From: Okapia johnstoni
Taxonomy: Eukaryota > Chordata > Mammalia > Artiodactyla > Giraffidae
DNA length: 64,000 bases
Direction: 5' to 3'
Assembly (NCBI GenBank): GCA_024291935.2
Contig: CM044322.1
Location: 65,277,405 to 65,341,404, forward strand
Position 1 is the first letter of the stretch, and every line of letters starts with the position of its first letter. The notes under the pieces were generated by a model, which did not search any database, was not told where the DNA came from, and was given only the letters and a program-made list of their open reading frames with translations. Shown here one piece after another: positions 1-10,429 of the stretch. The position numbers were made by a program, and so were the translations under genes.

Positions 1-144
1 GAAACTGAAGACCTTTTATTTATTTGAATTGCTTCTATTGTTTTTTGTATTGAATTTGATATTGGTAGTTACTATATTATAAATTAAAATGAGAATATGT
101 ATATTATAATGTATACATTCTCTAACAGCAATAACATTAAACTC

Positions 145-375
145 TATAAAAAAAAATAAAGTGAAAGTTAAAGTCACTCAGTTGTGTCCGATTCTCTATG
201 ACCCCATGGACTGTAGCCCACCAAGCTCCTCTGTCTATGGGATTCTCCAGGCAAGAATACTGGAGTGGATAGCTATTCCATTCTCCAGGAGATTTTCCTG
301 ACCCAGAAATGGAACCAGAGTCTCTTGCATTGCTGGCAGATTCTTTATTATCTGAGCCATATTTATTTCCTTAAA
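145..375 (-). mobile_element. Bov-tA SINE with target-site duplication
   Basis: Reverse complement of the Bov-tA SINE: the BovB-like tail region (ACTCAG-TTGTGTCCGA, ATGGACTGTAGCCCACC) comes first and the tRNA-Glu-derived head (CTGGCAGATTCTTTA, TGAGCCAT) last. An 18-bp direct repeat flanks it, AGCAATAACATTAAACTC at 127-144 and AGCAATAACACTAATCTC at 376-393, matching at 16 of 18 positions. This supports one retrotransposition event. The copy is a non-coding passenger that depends on LINE enzymes supplied in trans. Confidence 0.9.
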
Positions 376-403
376 AGCAATAACACTAATCTCATTATCA
401 TTT

Positions 404-600
404 ATTTGCTAAGTCGTGTCTAGCCCTTTTGTGACCCTATGGATTGTGGCCAGCCAGTGTCCTCTGTCTATGGGATTTTTCAGGCAAGAATACTAGAGTG
501 TGTTGCCATTCCCCCTGCCAGGGGATCTTCCTAACCCAGGGATTACCCACATCTCCTGCATTGCTGGCAGATTCTTTACCACAGAGCCACCTGGGAAGCA
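404..600 (-). mobile_element. Bov-tA SINE
   Basis: Second minus-strand Bov-tA directly after the first, running from GCTAAGTCGTGTC through GGCAAGAATACTAGAGT to the head-derived CAGATTCTTTACC and GAGCCACCTGGGAAGC. Moderately diverged from consensus. Reading frames of about 80 codons crossing it on both strands are not genes. Confidence 0.88.
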
Positions 601-959
601 CAAATAATATATTTTTGGGGAAAAATTTATATATTTTCCAAAGAAATAAAATACTGAGTAAATGGCATTGTTTTTTGCATTTTTGCAAATCTCATTAATG
701 TTCTGCTCTTAGGTCTGATGAAGACAGGTGACTCCCATCTCTGCTTCTGTCTATTGAAATTTTACACATCATGGAGCCTCTGGACTCTTCACTATTTACC
801 CCTGAGTATGTAGAGTGAAACAGGAAATCATGTCTTAGCTTTGTGTAAACATTCTTCACCACACAGACCTTAAAGAGAGGTCTCAGGAACCCTCCAGAGA
901 TCTCAGGACTATCCTATGAGATTTGTGGTAGATAATGTCCAACTGATATGTAGATGAAT
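601..959. other. No gene or repeat recognised
   Basis: AT-rich apparently single-copy sequence. I see no coding, RNA or repeat signal. Confidence 0.5.
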
Positions 960-1240
960 TGTACTCTCACTATTGATAGCTTACGGATTCATAATCTCCG
1001 AAGAAGAAGATTTAGCCTCGGGATCAGGGACCAGGCTTGATTACTCAAAGCTTTTGTGTGGCAGAAGTTTTGTTACAGTGAAAAAGGGCAGAGAAAGCTT
1101 CTTACATAGACATCAGAAAGGGGACAGAGGGTGTGCCCCTCGCTAGTCTTAGCAAGGGAGCTATATACTTTTTCAATTGCTTATTACAGAATCAAAAGAA
1201 TGTCTCAAGGTTGTAAAGGTCTTACCAGACCCACTCCCAC
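960..1240 (-). mobile_element. Probable endogenous retrovirus LTR fragment
   Basis: This segment is less AT-rich and differs in texture from its flanks. It includes CAGGGACCAGGCTTGATTAC and GGGGACAGAGGGTGTGCCCC, which I recognise as a dispersed ruminant LTR-like sequence. A degraded reverse-complement polyadenylation signal near 1068-1075 (TTTTGTTA, probably once TTTATTA) suggests minus orientation. No internal retroviral genes adjoin it, so it would be a solo or truncated LTR. The family assignment is from memory and uncertain. Confidence 0.4.
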
Positions 1241-1865
1241 AATTTATCTTGTGTTTTATTATCATTCAGTTTCTTGTTCTTACCCTATTCATTAACTTCA
1301 TTTATTATATATTTCTGTACTTTTGATTTTTTATTGTGTGTTTTATACTTTATGTATTCTACCTTGTACTACCATTTAGTTGATAAAATGATTGTTATCT
1401 GGAATTCTTCTAAATATATTTTTATTTTTTATCATTCCGGCTCTTATCCACACATTCCTGATTATTTTTCTTATTTGAAAGATACTGCATTTGAAAAATT
1501 GTCTGTAGAAACTATTTGAGGTTAGAGATTATGTTATTTTCCTTCTGAAATCTGCAAGTATTTGTGTTTGAGTCTATTGATATCAGATTCATAGGATCAC
1601 TGGCAAAGAGGCTACAACTCAGCCCCTGAGGTTTGCTTCTGTGCTTCTAGTTTACTGATACTATACTTTACATACCTTTCTTTGAATAGCTTCTCATCTA
1701 CATTTTGTATTATCAACATTACATATTCTGCCTTAGATATGTTATTTTAGAAGTGGAATAGCCATAGGAGCTTGATCACGCTTCCCTACTTAAAATCTTG
1801 GACTTCACCACACTTCAGTCTCTCCCATGGCAGTATCTTCTTGCCATCAGTCTTTTTATTAGCTC
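1241..1865. other. Mostly unrecognised; possible L2 scrap
   Basis: AT-rich DNA without a gene. At 1765-1800, TGATCACGCTTCCCTACTTAAAA resembles the 3' part of L2 but is too short to call alone. An 81-codon frame at 1274-1519 is rich in F, Y and L, as expected from AT-rich noncoding sequence. Confidence 0.4.
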
Positions 1866-2250
1866 ATCTCTCTGATTTCTCAATGTTGAAGTGACTCAGC
1901 ACCCAGTCTTTGACTCTTCTGTTCTTTATCTATATTCACATCTTTGGTGGTTTAATCCCATCTCTTGGCTTGAAAAACTATGTCTTGAAGAAATACCAAT
2001 GTATTTCAATTTTTTTTCTATTTCATAAATGGAAACTTCATTCCTCTAGTTTTTCAATCATCTTTGACTATTTTTTCTTTTTCTTACACATATATCTAGT
2101 TCTCCAGGCAATGCCATCTCCAAGTTCTTCCAAATATATCTAGGTTGTGACCACTTTCTGGGATCTCTTTAGTAATCTTGTCCAGGTCATCAGCACTTGA
2201 CTCCTGTTTGCAAGTTCAATATGGCAGAAATGGCTCTATCACTCCTGACC
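1866..2250 (+). mobile_element. Ancient L2 LINE fragment (ORF2 region)
   Basis: Despite strong decay, the order of blocks follows L2 ORF2. CAGTCTTTGACTCTTCTGTTC, ATTCACATCTTTGGTGG and GGCTTGAAAAACTATGTCTTGA sit where L2 encodes the run into the reverse transcriptase YADD motif. Later come CAAGTTCTTCCAAATATATCTAGG and GTGACCACTTTCT, which match the following L2 segment, so an internal deletion separates the two. L2 predates placental mammals. The YADD motif itself is not preserved. A 77-codon frame at 1910-2143 is relic sequence. Confidence 0.55.
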
Positions 2251-3024
2251 ACTCACCTAATGACTATTATGTAAAAAGTGAAATTTTATCTACTTTAAGC
2301 CATCTTATTTTTGAGGGACTTTTTCTAAAATATATGCTTAGCATCTGCTCTAAATAATGCAAATGTATAGATACCACTTTTGTGTACTTACCTAGTTTCT
2401 TTTTTTTTAGTTAAAAAAAAATGAGATTCATGAATAGATTTTTCAGAATTAACCCATTCAAAAGCATATGTGCTTCAAATTTTCAAAGACCTTTTTATTC
2501 TACTTTATTAGTGGACTGACAAGCTAAAGCCAGTTGGAAATTATTTTGGAAAGAGTTTGACAGCTGAAATAAGCCTTACTTCCACTCACCTGGATGAAGA
2601 AGATAACACTAACTGGCCTTGGTTTTTGTGATCAGTATGCTGGGATACATACATTAGTTCCCCAAAAAGAGACAGCAACAGACTTAACTCTTGAGGAAAC
2701 ATAAGCACAATTGACTATTAGAATTAGAGCCCTGTAATAATGAGCCAGGAAAATTCCCACTACCACCATAAAATCTCATCACCCAATTTGAGGGGCTGTA
2801 TAAGTATGAATCTGGAACATCCATAAATTTAAATGAGAGGAAAAAATTAGGTCAAATGAGGTTTTCAATAAAATCCAAACACCTGGCAGTTAGTAAGACT
2901 AAAGTTTCTCTGTCTTAAGAGAGTAGGAAAATTGAGGTTGTCACAGGAGAAAGCAGCAGGGAAGAATTTAATTTGCTGTGAATCTTGTTCCTTTCCTTCT
3001 TGTATTTGAGAATTGAGTGGTTCT
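2251..3024. other. No gene or repeat recognised
   Basis: AT-rich single-copy-looking sequence with short poly-T/poly-A runs near 2400-2420. No coding or repeat structure is evident. Confidence 0.5.
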
Positions 3025-3311
3025 GCTGCAAGAGCCCCCACTCCAGTACTCTTGCCTGGAAAATCCCATGGATGGAGGAGCCTGGTAGGCTGCAGTCCAT
3101 GGGGTCGCTAAGAGTCGGACACGACTGAGCGACTTCACTTTCACTTTTCCCTTTCATGCACTGGAGAAGGAAATGGCAACCCACTCCAGGGTTCTTGCCT
3201 GGAGAATCCCAGGGACGGGGGAGCCTGGTGGGCTGCTGTCTGTGGGGTCGCGCAGAGTCGGACACGACTGAAGCGACTTAGCAGCAGCAGCAGCAGCAGC
3301 AGCTGCAAAAG
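3025..3311 (+). mobile_element. Bov-A2 dimeric SINE with (AGC)8 tail
   Basis: Two tandem Bov-A units. The first has CCAGTACTCTTGCCTGG and ends GTCGGACACGACTGAGCGA; a linker (TTTCACTTTTCCCTTTCATGC) leads into the second, which ends CACGACTGAAGCGACTT. The tail is eight AGC units at 3280-3303, a typical Bov-A2 microsatellite. A candidate target-site duplication is GCTGCAAGAG (3025-3034) against GCTGCAAAAG (3302-3311), 9 of 10 matching. The 5' end is slightly truncated. A 116-codon frame on the opposite strand is an artefact of the SINE. Confidence 0.92.
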
Positions 3312-3629
3312 TACACTGTCTTTCCATGCACTTTTACAAAGAATTTAAGGGAGAATGACAAGTTATGGCATTTACCATTTTGGAAGATAAGTCAAAGTTC
3401 ACATTGCTAGGAAATGTGGAGCTCATTTGAGGATCTTCAACATTTCACTTTCTACCACCTCAATTGTTTTTCTTACTTTTTTTTTTGTTAACAAGAAATG
3501 AATATCATTTGTTTTTTATCAAGTTTGTGATGATGGAACTGACATTATTTTAGAGACCATTAGTTCAGGAGGAAATTTTGGTATGAAGATCCTCCTTTAG
3601 AAAGTTGACATTCTGGGCCATACATTGAA
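3312..3629. other. No gene or repeat recognised
   Basis: AT-rich, with a T-run at 3478-3487. Nothing else is visible. Confidence 0.5.
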
Positions 3630-3700
3630 GAAGAAGTTTTATTTTTTTTTCAGTCACTCAGCTGTGAAGAAGTTTCATTTTTTTTCAGTCACTCAGTTGT
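3630..3700. repeat. Tandem duplication at a BovB 3' boundary
   Basis: A 36-base unit (3630-3665: GAAGAAGTTTTA, T-run, CAGTCACTCAGCTGT) is followed at once by a 35-base copy (3666-3700: GAAGAAGTTTCA, T-run, CAGTCACTCAGTTGT). Each contains host flank plus the first bases of the BovB 3' end in reverse complement. The junction itself was therefore duplicated after, or during, insertion. Confidence 0.85.
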
Positions 3701-5556
3701 GACTGATTTTGTGACCTCATGAACTGCAGCATGTCAGGCTTCCCTGTCCTTCACCATCTCCTGAAGCTTGCTCGAACTCATGTCCATTGAGTCGGTGATG
3801 CCATCCAACTATTTCATTCTCCGTTGTCCCTTTCTCCTCCTGCCTTCAATCTTTCCCATCATCAGGGTCTTTTCTAATGAGTTGGCACTTGGCATCAGGT
3901 GGCCAAAATATTGGAGCTTCAGCGTCAGTTCTACTAATGAATATTCAGGGTCGATTTCCTTTAGGATCACTGGTTTGATCTTGCAGTTCAAGGGACTCTC
4001 AAGAGTCTTCTCAAACACCACAGTTTGAAAGCATCAGTTCCTCAGTGCTCAGGCTTCTTCATGGCACAACTCTCACATCCATATATGACTACTGGAAAAA
4101 CCATATCTTTGACTATTCAGACCTTTGTTGGCAAAGTGATGCCTCTGCTTTTTGATACATTGTCTAGATTTATCATAGCTTTTCTTCCAAGGAGCAAGCC
4201 TCTTTTAATTTCATGGCTGCAGTCATCATCTGCAGTGATTTTGGAGACCGAAAATAAAGTCTGTCACTGTTTCTATTGTTTCCCCATCTATTTGCCGTGA
4301 AGTGATGAAACCGAGTGCCATGACCTTAGTTTTTTGAATGTTGAGTTTTAAGCCAGCTTTTTGACTCTCCTCTTTCACCTTCATCAATAAGCTCTTTAGT
4401 TCCTCTTCACTTTCTGCCTTAAGGGTAGTGTCATCTGCATATCTGAGGTTATTAATGTTGCTGCCAGCAAACTTGATTCTAGCTTGTGTTCCATCCAGCC
4501 TGGCCTTTCTCATGATCTACTCTGCACGTAAGTTAAGTAAGCAGGGTGACAATATACAGCCTTGAAGTACTCCTTTCCCAATTTTGAATCATTTGGTTGT
4601 TCAATGTCCGGTTTTAGCTGTTGCTTCTTGGTATGCATACAGGTTTCATAGAAGGCGGGTAAGGTGGTCTGTTATTCCCACCTCTTTCAGAATTTTCCAC
4701 AGTTTATTGTGATCCACACAGTCAAAGGCTTTAGAGTAGTTAGCGAAGCAGAAGTAGATGTTTTTCTGGAATTCCCTTGCTTTTTCTATGCTCCAACAGA
4801 TGTTGGCAATTTGATCTCTGGTTCCTCTGCCTTTTCTAAATCCAGCTTGAACACATGAAAGTTCTCACTTCATGTACTGTTGAAGCCTAGCTTGGAGAAT
4901 TTTGAGCATTACTTTGCTAGTGTGTGAGATGAGTGCAGTTGTGTGGTAGTTTGAACATTCTTTGGCACTGCCCTTCTTTGGGATTGGAATGAAAACTGAC
5001 CTTTTTCAGTCCTGTGGCCACTGCTGTTTTCAAATTTGCTGGCATATTAAGTGAAACACTTTCACAGCATCATCTTTTAGGATTTTAAACAGTTCGGCTG
5101 GAATTCCATCACCTCCACTAGTTTTGTTTGTAGTGTTGCTTCCTAAGGACCACTTGACTTTGCATTCCAGGATGTCTGGCTCTAGGAGAGTGATGAAACC
5201 ATTGTGGTTATCTGGATCATGAAGATCTTTTTTGTACAGTTCTTCTGTGTATTCTTGCCACCTCTTCTTAATATCTTCTTCTTCTGGTAGGTCCATTTTG
5301 TTTATGTCCTTTATTGTGCCCATTTTTGCATGCCCTTGGTATCTTTAATTTTATTGAAGAGATCTATAGTCTTTCCCATTCTATTGTTTTCCTGTATCTC
5401 TTTGCATTGTTCACTTAGGAAGGCTTTCTTGTCTCTCCTTGCTATTCTTTGGAACTCTTCATTCAAGTGGGTATATCTTTCATTTTTCCTTCTCCTCTTT
5501 TCTTAGCTATTTGTAAGGCCTCCTCAGACAACTATTTTGCTTTTTGCATTTCTTTT
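3679..5556 (-). mobile_element. BovB (RTE) LINE, 5'-truncated, 1.9 kb
   Basis: Reads from the BovB 3' end at about 3679 to the upstream reverse-transcriptase region, where homology stops at about 5556 (TTGCATTTCTTTTGG). Minus-strand protein remnants include LRYADDTTL (YADD at 4430-4441) followed by EEELKSLLMKVKEE, and at 5030-5323 a 97-residue piece containing KRWQEYTEELYKKDLHDPDNH and GDGIPAELF, which lies ahead of the RT core. Frames are broken by frameshifts and stops throughout, so it is a dead copy. The endonuclease half is absent, as expected for 5' truncation. Confidence 0.95.
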
Positions 5557-5934
5557 GGAAAGCATATGATGCTGGTTCTACTTACCTGTAGTATCATTGT
5601 AACTTAATAGAAGCAGTTGTAGAGTATATAAGAGATTAATCAAACTGTAAAATATACAAGTCTTTACTTCTCCCAGTCTCCTGTTGCATGAGTTTGCTGA
5701 AAAACAACTTGAAAAATTAGTATCTTACCTAACAAGCATTTTGCTTACTCATGAATCTAGAGGTCAGCATTTTGGGCTGGGCTCTCCTGGGTTGTTTTCT
5801 ATTAGTTTTATCTGGAGTCACTTATGTGACTGTAATCACTTGACAGCTCCACTGGGAATGAATAATCTAAGAGGCTTCATTCTCATGTCTAGTAGTTCTT
5901 GATGGCTATTTGCTACATGGCCTAGTTTGTCATT
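5557..5934. other. No gene or repeat recognised
   Basis: Single-copy-looking DNA. A 72-codon frame (5684-5902) shows no recognisable motif. Confidence 0.45.
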
Positions 5935-6045
5935 TACTTTTTTAAAAATTAATTTATGTTTTATTGAAGGATAATTGCTTTACAGGATTTTGCTGTTCTC
6001 TGTCAAACCTCAACATGAATCAGCCATAAACTCTTGATTACATTA
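5935..6045 (-). mobile_element. L1 3'-UTR end fragment
   Basis: TTTTATTGAAGGATAATTGCTTTACAGGATTT followed by TCAAACCTCAACATGAATCAGCCAT is the reverse complement of the artiodactyl L1 3' end. It is a severely 5'-truncated insertion with no coding content. Confidence 0.7.
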
Positions 6046-6369
6046 TCTTTACTAACGATCCATTGACCAAAGTAATCATATAACCAAGCACAACTTGAAT
6101 GTAAGGAAAAAGACTATGTAAGTGCTTGGTGAATCCTTGCAGAGAAGTGATTCACAGGGGGCTATTGTTGTAAAAATCTACCATGCCTCCCTTCATGAGT
6201 CAAGAAGGTAAATCCAATTTCACTCCAGGAATCATAAAATTAAAATTAACACTATATAATTTAACCATAAAATCATAATTACTTCATCATATTTGTTCTT
6301 TTGTGACTTTATGTTACCAAACCAAACTTGGATCTGCTCATCCACATACAATAAAACCAATCTACCGAC
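6046..6369. other. No gene or repeat recognised
   Basis: AT-rich sequence between an L1 end and a probable LTR. No signal seen. Confidence 0.45.
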
Positions 6370-6672
6370 ACTGGGTTGTGTTGAATGAAAGTGAAGTATT
6401 TATTGTAAGGTGCCATAGAAGGAGTCCAGGCCAGCTAGTGTTCAAAAAAGCCTCACCTCCCCAATAGTTTCAGGAAAGCATTTTTAAAGTAGGTGAGGGA
6501 GATGCATTTCAGGGTATGTGATGAGCTCTCGCACAATTCTGATTGGTTGATGATGAGGTAACATGGTGGTATCACAGGGATTAACATCATCAGTCCTCAG
6601 GCTCAAGTATGCCTGACTATGTGCTCATTGTCATCAAATAATTATTGTCTTCCATTTGGTGAAAGTTTTAGT
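6370..6672 (-). mobile_element. Probable endogenous retrovirus LTR (solo)
   Basis: On the minus strand this segment has an ordered LTR-like promoter layout: a CCAAT box (CCAATCAGAAT, reverse complement at about 6535-6547) and, roughly 140 bases downstream in that orientation, AATAAATAC (about 6397-6405), a polyadenylation signal. It is less AT-rich than its flanks. No gag, pol or env remnant adjoins it, so a solo LTR left by recombination is the simplest reading. The exact family is not assigned. Confidence 0.5.
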
Positions 6673-6860
6673 CCTTGATGGCTCAATGCAGGAGACACAG
6701 GAGAGACAGGTTTGATCACTGGGTCAGGAATATCGCTTGGAGGAGAAAAATGACTACGCACTGTAATATTCTTGTCTGAAAAATCCCATGGACAGAGGAG
6801 CCTGGTGGGCTACAGTCCAAATACAAAGAGTTGGACACGACTGAGGGGCTAAGCAGAAGA
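6673..6860 (+). mobile_element. Bov-tA SINE with internal head deletion
   Basis: CCTTGATGGCTCAATGCAGGAGACACAGG shows the tRNA-like head with the middle (GTAAAGAATCTGCCTG of consensus) missing. The body continues with TTTGATCACTGGGTCAGG, ATGGACAGAGGAGCCTGG and ACACGACTGAGG. The copy abuts the preceding LTR-like segment. Confidence 0.8.
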
Positions 6861-6949
6861 GAACTCAGGAAATCTGTATCAGATACTGTTATCTAAGTAC
6901 TTTTTGTTAATTTCTCAGTCATGAGATTTTTTTTTTTTTTTTTCCCCTT

Positions 6950-7100
6950 CAGGCTTCTCTGTGCATGGGATTTCCCAGGCAGGAATACTGAAGTGGGTTG
7001 CCATTTCCTTCTCCAGGGGATCTTCCTGACCCAGGGATGGAACCTACATTCTCTGCGTTGCAGGTGGATTCTTTACAGTCTGAGCCATCAGGGAAGCCCA
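6950..7100 (-). mobile_element. Bov-tA SINE, tail missing
   Basis: Minus-strand head and body: GGAATACTGAAGTGGGTTGCC, TTCCTGACCCAGGGATGGAA, GTGGATTCTTTACAGTCTGAGCC, ATCAGGGAAGCCC. It starts after a run of about 18 T (6928-6945). The BovB-like tail portion is absent. The 102-codon frame 6921-7229 is the SINE read in reverse. Confidence 0.85.
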
Positions 7101-7202
7101 TCAAAGTACTTTAGAAAGGAGCCAAAGCATAGGATATGGAGGAGGAGTCTGTCCAGGGATGGCCTTGTAGGGTCCTGCTCAGTTAGGTTACACTTCCGTG
7201 CA

Positions 7203-7420
7203 GTGCTAAATCACTTCAGTCCTGTCTGACTCTGTGACTCTATGGACTGTAGACTATCAGGCACCTCTGTCCATGGGATTCTCCAGGCAAGAATACTGGA
7301 GTGCGTTGCTGTGCCCTCCTTCAGGTGACTTTCCAAACCCAGGGATCTAACCTGTGTTTCTTAAGTCTCATGAACTTGCAGGCAGGCTCTTTACCACTAC
7401 TAGCTTCACTTGAGAAGCCC
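7203..7420 (-). mobile_element. Bov-tA SINE with divergent head
   Basis: Runs from GCTAAATCACTTCAGTC through CTCCAGGCAAGAATACTGGAGT to GGCTCTTTACCAC and GAGAAGCCC. The head region holds an extra stretch (TTTCTTAAGTCTCATGAACTT) not seen in the other copies. Confidence 0.82.
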
Positions 7421-8149
7421 CAACTTCATAAAGGGTCCTTCAAAATGCAAGAGTCATTGAAAATATTATTAGGTTTCCATTAAGACTCTTACAAATTTCT
7501 GTAGTATGCCCCTTTCCTGAACCACATGGTTAATTTATGAATAATTTAAATATGTATTATATTGTACTTCTTAGTTGTCTGGTTTCTTAACACTTTGGGT
7601 ATATTACATTTGATGTTTTGAAATATGAATATGGCTGTTCTTCCTTGAACCATGGCTCTTCTCTTTGAAGAATCAAAAAATTCACATGTCTGATTCCAAA
7701 ATTCTTGAGAAATAGTTTGGATTTTAGCTATTAATATAATGTAGTCTTGTCAGTGAGGCTTACTCTGACTCCTTATTTAAAACTGTTTTCGCCGACTTGA
7801 TACTTATTACAATTTAAAACATATTATATTTAACTTCATAAAATGTGTTTATCTGTCTTTACCCTCTAGAACATAGGCTTCAAGAAAGCAGACGTTTCTG
7901 TTTCTGACCTGCTTTATTCTAAGAATCAGAATAATGACCATCATGTTTTTGTTGCTCAATAGTCTTGTTCGAATGAATGAGTGTATGATTGAATTAACAA
8001 AATGCTACCTCAAAAGGATAGTTTAAGGGTTTAAAATCAGCATACTATAAAGGCAACATCCTAAATCCACAAACCAACAGAAACCTTAAATGTTGGCAAA
8101 TGATGTAAATATTTTAAATTTTTGTAAGGTGATCTAGTCATTTTAATTG
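7421..8149. other. No gene or repeat recognised
   Basis: AT-rich single-copy-looking DNA without coding potential. Confidence 0.45.
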
Positions 8150-8720
8150 AGTTGTCAAGGAAAGCCTCTCATAGGAGACACATTTAAACCTAAACTTTCA
8201 GTACAAGAAAAGTCACAGGTTCAAGTTTCACTCCAGGCAGAAGTCACAATAAATACAAATGCCAAAGATGAAACTTAGTTACTGTAACTGAGAACCATGT
8301 AAACAAGTGTATCCTGTGCAAAATGGCATAGACAAAACTGTTATAAAGTTATCAAGTGTTCATTGCTCAGTCGTGTCCAACTGTTTGCAACCCCATGGAC
8401 TGTAGCCTGCCAAGCTTCTCTGTTCATGGGATTATCCAGGCAAGAATACTGGAGTGAGTAGCCATTCCCTCCTCCAGGGCATCTTCCCAAAGAAGAGTGT
8501 ATCTTGCACAAAATAGCACAGAAGAGACTAAAGTTTACTAATTCTGTAAATTTTTATGGAACAACAACTCTGTCAGGAATTGTGTATGAAACAGGAAACA
8601 AAGTAAGTGTCATGTTCTCATAGAATTCAGCTAATATTTTAGTGGGAAAGAGAAGTGAAAATCAGGTCATGTGAGGCCTTGGGCACAGTTGAAAGAATGA
8701 AGTTTATTGTTATGATCAGA
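8150..8720. repeat. Possible ancient mammalian repeat, split by a SINE
   Basis: Blocks such as GTCAAGGAAAGCCTCTC, CACTCCAGGCAGAAGTCACA and ATTCAGCTAATATTTTAGTGGGA resemble a very old dispersed mammalian repeat, but I cannot name the family. Two imperfect 34-base direct copies (8306-8339 and 8496-8529, 26 of 34 matching) lie either side of a younger SINE and may record an old local duplication. Low confidence. Confidence 0.3.
8356..8489 (-). mobile_element. Bov-tA SINE, head missing
   Basis: GCTCAGTCGTGTCCAAC, CCCCATGGACTGTAGCCTGCC, GGCAAGAATACTGGAGT and CTCCAGGGCATCTTCCC identify the tail and body in minus orientation. The tRNA-derived head is absent (5' truncated). Confidence 0.88.
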
Positions 8721-9481
8721 GCTTGATTAATAAATTTTATTTCTCTTTAAAAAATAAGTCACTCCGGTGCATAGCAAATGGAATGTAGAAAGGCCATGTG
8801 AAGGCATAATGAGGTGAATGTATAGCTGATGTGACTTGGAGAGAGCTGTGGGAATGGACAGGAATGGTCCCTGAAGGTGATGAGTCAGAGCTGGCATCCA
8901 CAACACTGACTGTGGATTCTGTGTGGGCTGAGGACAAAGTGTAGCCAGGCATGACTGAGTTTTCCTTCCTGTTAACAGCTCGACCGTAACTTGGCTCTTT
9001 TGTGTCCTGCTAAAGAAAAGGTAGCTTCCATTCTGAGGACACTGTAGTTATGAATTTATAATCTTCAAATGTGTTTGCTAGTATGTCCCAGAAGTCTAGG
9101 AGTAGAATTGTTTTAACCAATTTTCTATGTTGGTGGATGTTATTAAACTTACTAATTTAAGAATTTGAACTAATTTTTAAAATCACATCAGGATTTAACG
9201 AGCGAGGACTCTGTTGTAGGCATTATAAAATATCTTCTTTAATCTCACAGCTGAAAAACATTTTGCCATTGTTATTTCAGTCTGCTTCTCTTTCATTGTG
9301 AACCTAAACTCCTTTTATATATTTATTGTTCATTTACGTATTTTTCTTTGTATGTCATGCCTATTGTCCATTTTGTTAGGTTATTGTTCTTTTCTCATAA
9401 ATGATACTAATAGTTGTTTTGTTTTTTTTTTAATCTTGGAATTAATTTTTCCAGTTGGTTGTTTTTTGTCTGGGAACATTT
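8721..9481. other. No gene or repeat recognised
   Basis: Sequence without recognisable genes. It becomes T-rich from about 9270 up to the L1 tail. The 71-codon minus frame at 8737-8952 shows no known motif. Confidence 0.4.
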
Positions 9482-10037
9482 TTTTTTAAATAAATTTATT
9501 TATTTTAGTTGGGGGCTAATTACTTTACAATATTGTAGTGGTTTTTGCCATACATTGACATGAATCAGCCATGGGTTTACATGTGTTCCCCATCCTGAAC
9601 CCTCCTCCCACCTCCCTCCCCATCCCATCCCTCTGGGTCATCCCATTGCCCCAGCCCTGAGCATTTGTCTCATGCATTGAACCTGGAATGGTGTTCTGTT
9701 TCACATAGGATAATATACATGTTTCAATGCTATTCTCCCAGAATGTCCCACCCTCACCTTCTCCCTCAGAGTCCACACGACTGTTCTATGCATCTGTCTC
9801 TCTTATTCTGTCTTGCATATAGGGTTATCTTTACCATCTTTCAAATTTCATATATATGCATTAGTATACTGTATTGGTGTTTTTCTTTCTGGCTTACTTC
9901 ACTCTGTATAATGGGCCCCAGTTTCATCCATCTCAATAGAACTGATTCAAATGTATTCTTTTTAATGGCTGAGTAATATTCCATTGTGTATATGTACCAC
10001 AGCTTCCTTATCCATTCATCTGCTGATGGACAATTTT
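9482..10037 (-). mobile_element. L1 LINE 3' end (ORF2 terminus plus 3' UTR)
   Basis: Starts with the L1 tail in reverse (TTTTTTTTAAATAAATTTATTTA) and GCTAATTACTTTACAATATTGTAG. It runs through the GC-rich 3' UTR block with CCTCCCACCTCCCTCCCC, then into ORF2 C-terminal sequence ending TATTCCATTGTGTATATGTACCACA and TCATCTGCTGATGGACA. About 556 bases of a 5'-truncated ruminant L1, fairly young in appearance. Frames across it on both strands are not genes. Confidence 0.92.
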
Positions 10038-10429
10038 GAACTTCTAGTTATCAGTGATTTTTAATGGCTTTTTAATATTCTATAAAACATTGCCCAACAC
10101 ATGTAAAATTAATCAAAACAAAACAAGTTAGGCTTTTTTTTCTAGTAACTACACAGTTTTTCTGTGTATGCTAAAATTCTGATGTATTTGATATTTATTT
10201 GTTTCAAGGACCGATTATTAATAAGTATGCTTTCCTCTCTCTTTTCCTTCTCCCTTTATTCCTACCTTTCCTGTTTCCTTCCAAATAACCATTGGATTGT
10301 CAAAGAATCACTTGTCTCTAACAAGAAATGCCACTTTCATATATCATAAATTTGCATATTCAATTTGATCTATACCTGGACCAACCTGTGTATTAGTTTG
10401 TTTATATTCCGTTACTAAATAGTTTATTT

